From positions 1 to 5,540 of the forward strand of contig QLUC01000103.1 in the NCBI GenBank assembly GCA_018725275.1: a stretch of DNA of 5,540 nt, read 5' to 3'. The DNA comes from Bacillota bacterium (GTDB lineage Bacteria > Bacillota > UBA994). The notes beneath the pieces were generated by a model. That model did not search any database and was not told the DNA's origin. It saw only the letters and a program-made list of their open reading frames with translations. Each line of letters begins with the position of its first letter. The first letter of the stretch is position 1. Shown here in pieces: positions 1-5,485 of the stretch. Both the position numbers and the translations under genes were made by a program.

Positions 1-493
1 CGGCGACTAAGCCGAGGCGGTAGTCCACTCTGAAGATAATGAAGGCACTGATTAGGCAGAAGCTCGCCTCAAAGAGCATTCGGCTGGGCATATCTCCGAG
101 AAGGGCGACGGTCGCATTGACATCGTTAGTCATGCGCGACAAGGTTTCGCCGCTGTGATGTGCCTTGAAGTAGCCTATGGGGAGAGAATGCAGCTTGGAG
201 AAGATGCGTTGGCGAATGACCGCCGTAATATCCGCCACCCGGCGCTGCAGGAGCAAAAACCCCACCATGAACACCGCCAAGGACAGGACGAAGTACCCTA
301 GGGTCTGTTGGAGGGACTGAAGGAGGAGGGATGTGCTCATTTCAACCATGGCGACGAAGACATCGTGCAGCAAGTACAAAAAGACCAGTTGAATGCCCGT
401 CTCACCCACGGCCCGGATAACTATGCCCAGAACAAAACCCGTGAAGCTGTTGCCGGCCAACTTTAGCACCTGTAATAAGGGATTGCCCCGCAA
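1..493 (-). CDS. ABC exporter half-transporter, N-terminal membrane domain (partial)
   Basis: This is the first 164 codons of a second ABC-type half-exporter; the rest, including the ATPase domain, lies beyond the left window edge. I translated it by hand from TTG at 493-491. Hydrophobic stretches near residues 17-42 and 64-82 look like TM1 and TM2. They are followed by the conserved cytosolic coupling region of exporters, with FSKLHSLPIGYFKAHHSGET near 98-117 and LSRMTNDV near 118-125. TM3 begins near 143. The TTG start is chosen because AAAGGAGG sits 8 nt upstream and no ATG is similarly placed. The start follows the stop of the neighbouring exporter gene with no gap, so the two are probably co-translated and form a heterodimer in the cytoplasmic membrane. 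Substrate is unknown. Nucleotide-binding motifs cannot be checked here. Family assignment is firm; the exact start is probable. Confidence 0.88.
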   Translation of the reverse strand, partial: MRGNPLLQVLKLAGNSFTGFVLGIVIRAVGETGIQLVFLYLLHDVFVAMVEMSTSLLLQSLQQTLGYFVLSLAVFMVGFLLLQRRVADITAVIRQRIFSKLHSLPIGYFKAHHSGETLSRMTNDVNATVALLGDMPSRMLFEASFCLISAFIIFRVDYRLGLVA

Positions 494-2233
494 CTAAACC
501 GCCTCCTTTCCCGGCAAGCTGGTATGCCACTGGCGCGCATATAGGTCGGCATAGGCGCCGCCCTGAGCCATGAGCTCGTGATGCTTGCCGCTTTCAATGA
601 TGCGCCCCTTATCGAGCACCAACACGCGGTCGGCGCGGATAATGGTCGTCAGGCGATGGGCCACCACGAGCACGGTGCGCTGGCGCATGAAGGTGTCGAG
701 GGCTTCTTGCACGAGGGCCTCTGATTGCACATCTAAAGCTGAGGTGGCCTCATCGAGGAGCAAAATAGGCGAGTTCTTGAGAAAGGCGCGAGCCAAAGCT
801 AGGCGCTGCTTCTGACCGCCGGAGAGGCGAGCCCCCATCTCCCCCACCATAGTGGCATAGTTTTCGGGCAGAGCCAAAATAAACTCATGGGCATTGGCGG
901 CCTGGGCCGCGGCGACAACTTCGTCTTCCGTAGCGTCGGGCCATCCATAGCGGATATTCTCGAGCACCGAGATGGGGAACAAGAAATTATCCTGCGATAC
1001 CACGGCCACTTGCTCCCGCAGCCGGCCTAGGTGCCACCGTTCGGCAGGCAATCCAAAGACGCTAACCTGCCCGCTTTGGGGGGCATAGAGGCGGGTAACC
1101 AGACGCAGCAAAGTGGACTTACCGCTGCCGCTGGCCCCCACCAAGGCCACGCATTGCCCCTCCGGTACGGTAAAACTTAAGCCGGCGAGTGCCTTTTCTT
1201 CGCGCCCCTCATATTGAAAGTCGACCTCGGCAAATTCTATAGCCGTAGGACCTACCGCCTGGGGTACGATTCCTGCAGTGCTCTCTGGTTCGAGGGTTAG
1301 GAGGGCGACCGCGCGCTCGGCCGCCGCCAACTCCGAGCGCATCGCCGCCAAGAGCTGGGGCATGCGGCTCATGGGGTCGGTCAAGTGGTTCATGAGATTG
1401 ACGAAGGCCATAAGTTCGCCGATAGAGATATCACCCCGGATGACAAACCAGCCCCCCACGCCAAAACAGAGAAAGAAAGAAAAAATCATGAGCAAGAAGC
1501 TAAGCCCGCCCATGGCTAGGCGGCGCCCAACCAAGGTCCACTGGCATCTGCGCGCCTCATCGACCGCGCGGGCAAATTGTCGAACGAGGTGCTCTTTTAA
1601 CCCAAAGGCCCGCGCCACTTCCATGCCCTGTGTGGACTCCTGGGTGAGCGTGGTGGCTACCGCCAACTTCTCCTGCAGCTCCTTGCTGAGTCGCCCGATG
1701 GGTGCTCCGAGGACGGTGGCGGTCACCAAGAGGAGCGGGGTGCCCAAAACAACAATCGCTGTCAGCTGCCACGAGGCGTAGAGCATGTAGGCCAAGGCGA
1801 ACACGGCGGCAAGGGGCAAAAAGATGATATTGCCCAAGGTTTGCGTCACAAACTCTTGCACCCGACCGAGGTCATTCGTCAGTCTAGATATGTAGTCGCC
1901 GCTGTGTTGCTTATTGAAATCGGTCATTTTTACCCGCAAAAGGTGCGCCGCAATTTTTTCGCGTAAAGCCGCCATGCTCGTTTCAGCGAAGGTGCCCGCA
2001 ATCTTAATTTGCAGGTAGCGGATAATCATCTCGCCTAAGAGGACGAAGACCGCCAAGCGCAGCAAGTAGTAGATGGCGCTGTTGTCACGCGCGACTAGGG
2101 CGTCTAGCACTAGACGTGCCCAGTGCGCCGTAAAAATTGCAAAACCCACGCGGAGCAGGGCCGCGACCACCACAAAGAATAACCTATCCTTCCTCGGGAG
2201 CAGTGGCCAAAGTCGCTTCACTTGCTCAATCAT
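494..2233 (-). CDS. ABC exporter half-transporter (membrane domain plus ATPase)
   Basis: This 579-residue protein is a full-length half-exporter of the MsbA/LmrA/BmrCD type, which uses ATP to move lipophilic compounds, peptides or lipids out across the cytoplasmic membrane. Residues 1-310 form the membrane domain, with spans near 19-36, 53-70, 134-153, 157-176 and 240-263, and the exporter coupling region FNKQHSGDYISRLTNDL at 106-122. The ATPase domain is complete: A-loop Tyr341, Walker A GASGSGKST 366-374, Q-loop Gln414, signature LSGGQ 470-474, Walker B ILLLDE 490-495 with catalytic Glu495, D-loop SALD 498-501 and switch His526. This subunit should therefore hydrolyse ATP. The ATG overlaps the regulator gene by 8 nt, with GAAGGA 11 nt upstream. 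The tightly linked second half-transporter downstream suggests a heterodimer. Substrate cannot be read from the sequence; neighbouring genes give only weak hints. Length is normal for the family. Confidence 0.95.
   Translation of the reverse strand: MIEQVKRLWPLLPRKDRLFFVVVAALLRVGFAIFTAHWARLVLDALVARDNSAIYYLLRLAVFVLLGEMIIRYLQIKIAGTFAETSMAALREKIAAHLLRVKMTDFNKQHSGDYISRLTNDLGRVQEFVTQTLGNIIFLPLAAVFALAYMLYASWQLTAIVVLGTPLLLVTATVLGAPIGRLSKELQEKLAVATTLTQESTQGMEVARAFGLKEHLVRQFARAVDEARRCQWTLVGRRLAMGGLSFLLMIFSFFLCFGVGGWFVIRGDISIGELMAFVNLMNHLTDPMSRMPQLLAAMRSELAAAERAVALLTLEPESTAGIVPQAVGPTAIEFAEVDFQYEGREEKALAGLSFTVPEGQCVALVGASGSGKSTLLRLVTRLYAPQSGQVSVFGLPAERWHLGRLREQVAVVSQDNFLFPISVLENIRYGWPDATEDEVVAAAQAANAHEFILALPENYATMVGEMGARLSGGQKQRLALARAFLKNSPILLLDEATSALDVQSEALVQEALDTFMRQRTVLVVAHRLTTIIRADRVLVLDKGRIIESGKHHELMAQGGAYADLYARQWHTSLPGKEAV
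502..509 (-). promoter_or_regulatory. Shine-Dalgarno site for the TTG-started exporter gene
   Basis: AAAGGAGG on the minus strand lies inside the last codons of the upstream exporter gene, 8 nt before the TTG at 493. It is close to a full anti-16S match and is the main reason to accept the rare TTG start. Confidence 0.8.
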
Positions 2234-2660
2234 GGCGCATGCTTTCCTTCAGGAACTTGACCACCTCCGGCTGTCCACTGATGGAGCCATAGACCTTCGC
2301 CGAGTGCACCGTCTCTTTGAGCATGGGCAAAGTTATGGCCTCGTCCACCAGGAGCGAGCCGACGACAAAGATGCTAATCTTGGTGCCGCTCTGCAGGTGC
2401 CGCTGCACCAGCGCTTTGTCGAGCTTAAAAACGCCAATGGCCCAGACGCTCCGCGCCTCAGGGGTCTCGGTGGATATACTAATCATCTTGCCGCGCAGCG
2501 ACTCGTCCGAAACAACGGGGTCATGTACTTTCAGCTGGTTGCGCACGGCGGTCCGCACAAACTCACTGCGGTTACTGTAGAAACCTTGGTCCACTAAATA
2601 GTCCATCTTGCCTAGGTCGACAATGCTGAGGTTGATGGTAACTTTTTCTTGGTCAGGCAT
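2226..2660 (-). CDS. Ribbon-helix-helix (CopG-family) transcriptional regulator
   Basis: This is a probable DNA-binding regulator of 144 residues. Residues 6-43 fit a ribbon-helix-helix domain: strand KVTINL (6-11), helix A about 14-25, the turn GFYSNRSEF (26-34), and helix B to about 43. Such proteins bind operators as dimers through the beta ribbon. Residues 73-138 contain three imperfect tandem units starting at Gly76, Gly101 and Gly125, each a beta-rich stretch followed by an amphipathic segment; I do not recognise this domain by name. It lacks the His/Cys metal site of NikR, so nickel sensing is unlikely. The frame is open upstream to 2828, but the start at 2660 is preferred. AAAGGA lies 8 nt before it, and a promoter at 2699-2728 falls inside the longer reading. 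It is the first gene of an operon with two ABC exporter genes and overlaps the next by 8 nt. It probably controls its own operon and perhaps the divergent GGT gene. Confidence 0.85.
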   Translation of the reverse strand: MPDQEKVTINLSIVDLGKMDYLVDQGFYSNRSEFVRTAVRNQLKVHDPVVSDESLRGKMISISTETPEARSVWAIGVFKLDKALVQRHLQSGTKISIFVVGSLLVDEAITLPMLKETVHSAKVYGSISGQPEVVKFLKESMRHD

Positions 2661-2668
2661 CGACATCA

Positions 2669-2674
2669 TCCTTT
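2669..2674 (-). promoter_or_regulatory. Shine-Dalgarno site deciding the regulator start
   Basis: AAAGGA on the minus strand lies 8 nt before the ATG at 2660. The two other in-frame ATGs nearby (2666-2664 and 2669-2667) overlap or crowd this site, so the MPDQ start is the best fit. Confidence 0.65.
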
Positions 2675-2675
2675 C

Positions 2676-2702
2676 TACTCCATAGGCCATCCAAGTGGAG
2701 TA
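2676..2702. promoter_or_regulatory. Candidate operator: 7-bp inverted repeat over the regulator promoter
   Basis: TACTCCA (2676-2682) and TGGAGTA (2696-2702) are perfect inverted arms separated by 13 nt, a 27-bp element with half-sites 20 bp (about two helical turns) apart. On the minus strand it begins inside the -10 hexamer and extends past the expected transcription start, the usual place for a repressor site. Spaced half-sites fit ribbon-helix-helix proteins; NikR, for comparison, uses 6-bp arms with a 16-nt gap. That the adjacent regulator binds here is inference. Confidence 0.5.
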
Positions 2703-2728
2703 TATCGCAAAGCAAACAGGGCGGTCAA
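2699..2728 (-). promoter_or_regulatory. SigA-type promoter of the regulator-ABC-ABC operon
   Basis: On the minus strand TTGACC (2728-2723) and TATACT (2704-2699) are separated by 18 nt, each one base from the SigA consensus. Transcription should begin near 2692, giving a leader of about 30 nt before the regulator ATG. The -10 overlaps the right arm of the inverted repeat at 2676-2702, suggesting repression by occlusion. Confidence 0.7.
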
Positions 2729-2751
2729 GAGGGTAAGCAGGAATTTTTCGA

Positions 2752-2779
2752 TTGTTAGCAAATATTTGTGTAGTAGAAA
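2752..2779 (+). promoter_or_regulatory. Weak candidate promoter for the GGT gene
   Basis: The best plus-strand match upstream of the GGT gene is TTGTTA (2752-2757), 16 nt, then TAGAAA (2774-2779), about four of six matches in each hexamer. The perfect palindrome CAAATATTTG (2759-2768) sits in its spacer and could be a control site. The match is poor, so activation by a protein or another sigma factor is equally possible. Confidence 0.25.
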
Positions 2780-2812
2780 CATAGTGCTGGAAATTGACCG
2801 AGGAGGTTCGCC

Positions 2813-4423
2813 ATGAAATTTGACCCACTCTACTACCCCCATGCCGCCCAGCGCATGGCTACTTATGCCAGCCGCGGCATGGTGGCCGCCTCGCAGCCCT
2901 TAGCCGCCGAAGCCGGACAAAGCATCTTGCGTCTGGGTGGCAATGCCGTCGATGCCGCCATTGCTACCGCGGCCTGCCTTACGGTGGTCGAGCCTACGGC
3001 CAATGGCATTGGGAGCGACGCTTTTGCCTTAATCTGGCATCAGGGCCGGCTCCACGGATTAAATGCCAGCGGTCCCGCGCCGCAAAGCATCTCGGTGGCC
3101 GCCCTCAAGGCCCTAGGTCACACCGAAATGCCCAAGTTTGGCTGGTTGCCGGTGACGGTACCGGGGGCTCCGGCTGGGTGGGCGGAGATGTCGGCGCGCC
3201 TGGGCAAGCTACCGCTCACCACAGTTCTCGCGCCGGCCATTGAACTGGCTGCCGGCGGCTTCCCCCTCTCCCCCACCTTGGGTCGCAGCTGGAAAGGCGC
3301 ACTGCTGGCCGACCGCGGGCAGTTTAAGGGGGCGGAGTATGAGCCGTATTTTGCGCTGTTTGCGCCCCATGGTCGCCCGCCGGAGATAGGCGAAATATGG
3401 CGCTCGCCCGAGCATGCCGCCACATTAGCGAGCATTGCCGCCACTAGGGGAGAATCATTTTATCGCGGGGAATTGGCCGAAAAAATGGTCGCCTTCGCCA
3501 AGCAACATGGGGGCTTCTTAGAGAAAGCTGACCTCGAAAATTATCGGCCGGAGTGGGTTACTCCCATCGCGGTGGATTATCGCGGTTACGAAGTGTGGCA
3601 GCTACCGCCCAATGGGCAGGGGCTGGTCAGCTTAATCGCCCTAAACATCCTCAAAGAATTGCCGTTTAGTGCAGCCCTCACCCTTGAGACCTGCCACCAA
3701 CAAATCGAAGCTATTAAAATTGCTTTCAGTATTGGGTTCAAGCATATCACCGACCCCAACTACATGCAGGTCACGACCGCGGAACTGCTGAGCGACGATT
3801 TCGCGCGCCGCGCTAGGCTAGGCATCACCGCCAGGGCCAACACCCCGGAGCCGCTCATCGCCCAGAGGGGAGGCACGGTCTACTTGGCGACAGCCGATGG
3901 CGAAGGGAATATGGTGAGCTACATCCAGAGCAACTACATGGGCTTTGGCTCGCGCATTGTCATCCCCGGCACGGGCATTGCGCTGCAAAACCGCGGCAAT
4001 AGCTTCACTCTGGACGAGGGGCACATTAACGCCCTCGCCGGGGGCAAGAGGCCCTACCACACCATCATCCCCGGCTTCTTGACGCACCAAAAACAGGCCA
4101 TGGGTCCTTTCGGTGTGATGGGTGGCTTTATGCAGCCCCAAGCACATGTGCAGGTGCTCATGAACTGCCTTGACTTTAACCACAACCCCCAGGCCGCGCT
4201 GGACGCACCGCGCTGGCAGTGGATTAGCGGCAACACTCTCCATGTCGAGCCAACCTTCCCCAACCACCTGGCACAGGCCCTGAACAGACAGGGTCACCAG
4301 GTGGTACGCACTTTGGACAGCACGAGCTTCGGGCGCGGTCAAATTATCTGGCGTGACCCGGACACCGGCGTGCTCTGCGGCGGCACTGAATCGCGCACGG
4401 ATGGGCATATTGCCTGCTACTAG
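2813..4423 (+). CDS. ywrD: Gamma-glutamyltransferase family enzyme, YwrD-like
   Basis: This 536-residue protein belongs to the GGT (gamma-glutamyltranspeptidase) Ntn-hydrolase family, whose members cut themselves before a Thr that then attacks gamma-glutamyl bonds, as in glutathione or polyglutamate. It resembles Bacillus YwrD along its length, from SQPLAAEAG near 27 to GRGQIIWRDP near 507-516. The likely processing point is Gly354-Thr355 in RGGTVYLATAD, giving subunits of about 354 and 182 residues. Gly-rich GFGSRIVIPGTGIALQNRG (377-395) and GVMGGFMQPQAH (434-445) are family landmarks. There is no signal peptide, so it should be cytosolic, unlike E. coli Ggt. The E. coli oxyanion Ser-Ser pair is replaced by Tyr415-His416, as I recall for YwrD, and the substrate-binding Arg position reads Pro (SGPAP 86-90). 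GAGGAGG lies 6 nt before the ATG. The gene is divergent from the regulator operon and ends at a bidirectional terminator. Family is certain; activity and substrate are not. Confidence 0.93.
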   Translation: MKFDPLYYPHAAQRMATYASRGMVAASQPLAAEAGQSILRLGGNAVDAAIATAACLTVVEPTANGIGSDAFALIWHQGRLHGLNASGPAPQSISVAALKALGHTEMPKFGWLPVTVPGAPAGWAEMSARLGKLPLTTVLAPAIELAAGGFPLSPTLGRSWKGALLADRGQFKGAEYEPYFALFAPHGRPPEIGEIWRSPEHAATLASIAATRGESFYRGELAEKMVAFAKQHGGFLEKADLENYRPEWVTPIAVDYRGYEVWQLPPNGQGLVSLIALNILKELPFSAALTLETCHQQIEAIKIAFSIGFKHITDPNYMQVTTAELLSDDFARRARLGITARANTPEPLIAQRGGTVYLATADGEGNMVSYIQSNYMGFGSRIVIPGTGIALQNRGNSFTLDEGHINALAGGKRPYHTIIPGFLTHQKQAMGPFGVMGGFMQPQAHVQVLMNCLDFNHNPQAALDAPRWQWISGNTLHVEPTFPNHLAQALNRQGHQVVRTLDSTSFGRGQIIWRDPDTGVLCGGTESRTDGHIACY

Positions 4424-4436
4424 GCAAAAACAACGA

Positions 4437-4470
4437 AAAAGACCGCCTTCCCTGAGGGAGACGATCTTTT
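4437..4470. terminator. Bidirectional intrinsic terminator between convergent genes
   Basis: Arms 4437-4451 and 4456-4470 can form a 15-bp stem around a 4-nt loop. The outer pairs are A-T and become T-runs on each strand: TTTT on the plus strand, and TTTTT followed by further T-rich sequence on the minus strand. Two C-A mismatches on the plus strand become G-U pairs in the minus-strand RNA, so the hairpin is better formed for the leftward deoD unit. It begins 14 nt after the GGT stop and lies 22 nt beyond the stop of the small membrane protein gene. Confidence 0.75.
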
Positions 4471-4491
4471 GGCCAGGTGTTTACGGCGAGA

Positions 4492-4620
4492 CTAGCAGGT
4501 GGGGCACGCCGGCGGTGCCGCAGGCACGAGCATGGGCCAAATAAAGACCCCGGCAATGACCAGCACTACTACAACTACGGCAATAACAATGTACTTATTA
4601 GTGTCCAAACCCTTCAACAT
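4492..4620 (-). CDS. Small single-span membrane protein ending in CPTC
   Basis: This 42-codon gene encodes a short polar N-terminus (MLKGLDTNKY), a strongly hydrophobic span IVIAVVVVVLVIAGVFIW at 11-28, and a Pro/Ala-rich tail PAAPPACPTC ending the protein. With Lys3 and Lys9 before the span, the N-terminus should stay in the cytoplasm and the Cys39-x-x-Cys42 tail should face outside. A coding reading is supported by AAAGGAGG 7 nt before the ATG, by a 37-nt gap after deoD on the same strand, and by the terminator just downstream. I recognise no family. The CxxC end could bind metal, form a disulphide or anchor to a partner, but none of this is shown. It has no promoter of its own that I can see and is probably co-transcribed with deoD. 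Confidence 0.72.
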   Translation of the reverse strand: MLKGLDTNKYIVIAVVVVVLVIAGVFIWPMLVPAAPPACPTC

Positions 4621-4627
4621 GTTCACC

Positions 4628-4635
4628 CCTCCTTT
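4628..4635 (-). promoter_or_regulatory. Shine-Dalgarno site of the small membrane protein gene
   Basis: AAAGGAGG on the minus strand lies 7 nt before the ATG at 4620. Its strength and spacing are the main evidence that this short frame is translated. Confidence 0.75.
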
Positions 4636-4657
4636 GGTGTGACTTACCACTTCTTGG

Positions 4658-5365
4658 TCATGCTAATTCTAAGGCGATTTCCATCATTTGGGTAAAGGTA
4701 TTTTGCCGCGCCTCCGCTGACACCAACTCGTGCGTGACTAAGGAATCTGAAACCGTCAACAAGCACAAGGCATTAACCCCAGCGCGATTGGCATTCATAT
4801 AGAGGGCTGCCGCCTCCATTTCCACCGCCATGATGCCCATACGCGCCCATTTCTTCCAGGCTTCTGGGTTGTCATCATAGAAGATATCGGATGAGAGGAT
4901 GTTCCCGACCTTGACCGGTATCCCTTTCCTGGCGGCGACATCCACCGCCTTTTTTAGGAGCGACCAAGAGGCTGTCGGGGCATAGGTGCCCGGCAGTCCG
5001 TACTGGCTGGCGTAATTCGAGTTGGTGGAGGCGGCCATACCGATAACTATGTCCCGCACCTTGACCTCCTCTTGGAAGGAGCCACAGGACCCTACCCGAA
5101 TCAAGTTTTTTACTCCATACAGGTGAATCAACTCATGTGAATATATGCCGATAGAGGGCATGCCCATGCCAGTGCCCATGACTGATATCTTCTGGCCACC
5201 GTATGTACCGGTGTAGCCGAGCATGTTCCGCACGGCGTTAAACTGCACGGCATCCGGAAGATATTTTTCCGCAATAAACTTCGCCCGCAGGGGGTCGCCG
5301 GGCAGCAATATGGTCTCCGCAATTACCCCCTGGTCAATTACCCCAATATGTGGTGTTGGAATCAT
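4658..5365 (-). CDS. deoD: Purine nucleoside phosphorylase, DeoD type
   Basis: This 235-residue enzyme splits purine (deoxy)nucleosides with phosphate into free base and (deoxy)ribose 1-phosphate, for purine salvage in the cytoplasm. It is the hexameric DeoD/PNP-II type by length and motifs. Phosphate and sugar contacts known from E. coli DeoD are kept: His6 (TPHIG), Gly23 and Arg27 in LPGDPLRAK, Arg46 in VRNMLGYTG, and Arg90 with Ser93 in IRVGSCG. So are VEMEA (181-185) with Glu182 and Glu184, the catalytic Asp207 in TVSD, and Arg220 in ARQNTF. The frame is open 12 codons further upstream, but ATG at 5365 is chosen because GAGGAGG lies 6 nt before it and the family begins close to TPHI. A SigA promoter lies 37 nt upstream. 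A small membrane protein gene follows 37 nt after the stop. All key residues are present, so the enzyme should be active. Confidence 0.97.
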   Translation of the reverse strand: MIPTPHIGVIDQGVIAETILLPGDPLRAKFIAEKYLPDAVQFNAVRNMLGYTGTYGGQKISVMGTGMGMPSIGIYSHELIHLYGVKNLIRVGSCGSFQEEVKVRDIVIGMAASTNSNYASQYGLPGTYAPTASWSLLKKAVDVAARKGIPVKVGNILSSDIFYDDNPEAWKKWARMGIMAVEMEAAALYMNANRAGVNALCLLTVSDSLVTHELVSAEARQNTFTQMMEIALELA

Positions 5366-5371
5366 CTCTAG

Positions 5372-5378
5372 CCTCCTC
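5372..5378 (-). promoter_or_regulatory. Shine-Dalgarno site of deoD
   Basis: GAGGAGG on the minus strand lies 6 nt before the ATG at 5365. It excludes the longer reading that begins at 5401, which has no such site and lies at the -10 element. Confidence 0.85.
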
Positions 5379-5401
5379 GAACAAGTTCTATCTCTGCCCA
5401 A

Positions 5402-5430
5402 ATTGTACCCTAAACCGCAGGCTAGGTCAA
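5402..5430 (-). promoter_or_regulatory. SigA-type promoter of deoD
   Basis: On the minus strand TTGACC (5430-5425), a 17-nt spacer and TACAAT (5407-5402) each differ from consensus by one base. Transcription should begin near 5395, about 30 nt before the deoD ATG. The perfect 10-bp palindrome CAAAATTTTG (5428-5437) touches the -35 and could serve as an UP-like element or as a binding site. Confidence 0.75.
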
Positions 5431-5456
5431 AATTTTGCCAAGATTCCCGCCGCTGA

Positions 5457-5485
5457 TTGACCCTCTAAGAGGCATGGTCTACAAT
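5457..5485 (+). promoter_or_regulatory. Divergent SigA-type promoter reading out of the window
   Basis: On the plus strand TTGACC (5457-5462), a 17-nt spacer and TACAAT (5480-5485) have the same hexamers and spacing as the deoD promoter. The two -35 elements stand back to back, 26 nt apart. The inverted repeat CCTCT-A-AGAGG (5462-5472) lies within the spacer, a possible operator. Transcription would begin near 5492; only about 49 nt of the transcript is visible, and I see no supported start codon with an RBS in it. Confidence 0.5.

Noticed and set aside
1278..1781. Long plus-strand open frame of 167 codons inside the exporter gene.
   Set aside because: It lies opposite conserved membrane-domain coding sequence, has a composition typical of an antisense shadow and no supporting RBS or motif.
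2226..2660. Identification of the regulator as the nickel regulator NikR.
   Set aside because: The size and RHH domain are similar, but the C-terminal His/Cys nickel ligands are missing and no nickel transporter is nearby.
2794..2799. TTGACC on the plus strand as a -35 element.
   Set aside because: It directly precedes the GGT Shine-Dalgarno site and would place the start of transcription inside the gene with no -10 match of note.
2661..2828. N-terminal extension of the regulator to a 200-residue protein starting at 2828.
   Set aside because: The extension covers the promoter and candidate operator, overlaps the divergent GGT start, and lacks an RBS, while an AAAGGA lies at good spacing before 2660.
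3818..4408. Minus-strand open frame of 196 codons opposite the GGT gene.
   Set aside because: It is antisense to the conserved catalytic part of GGT, has no recognisable domain and is best explained as a shadow of GC-rich coding DNA.
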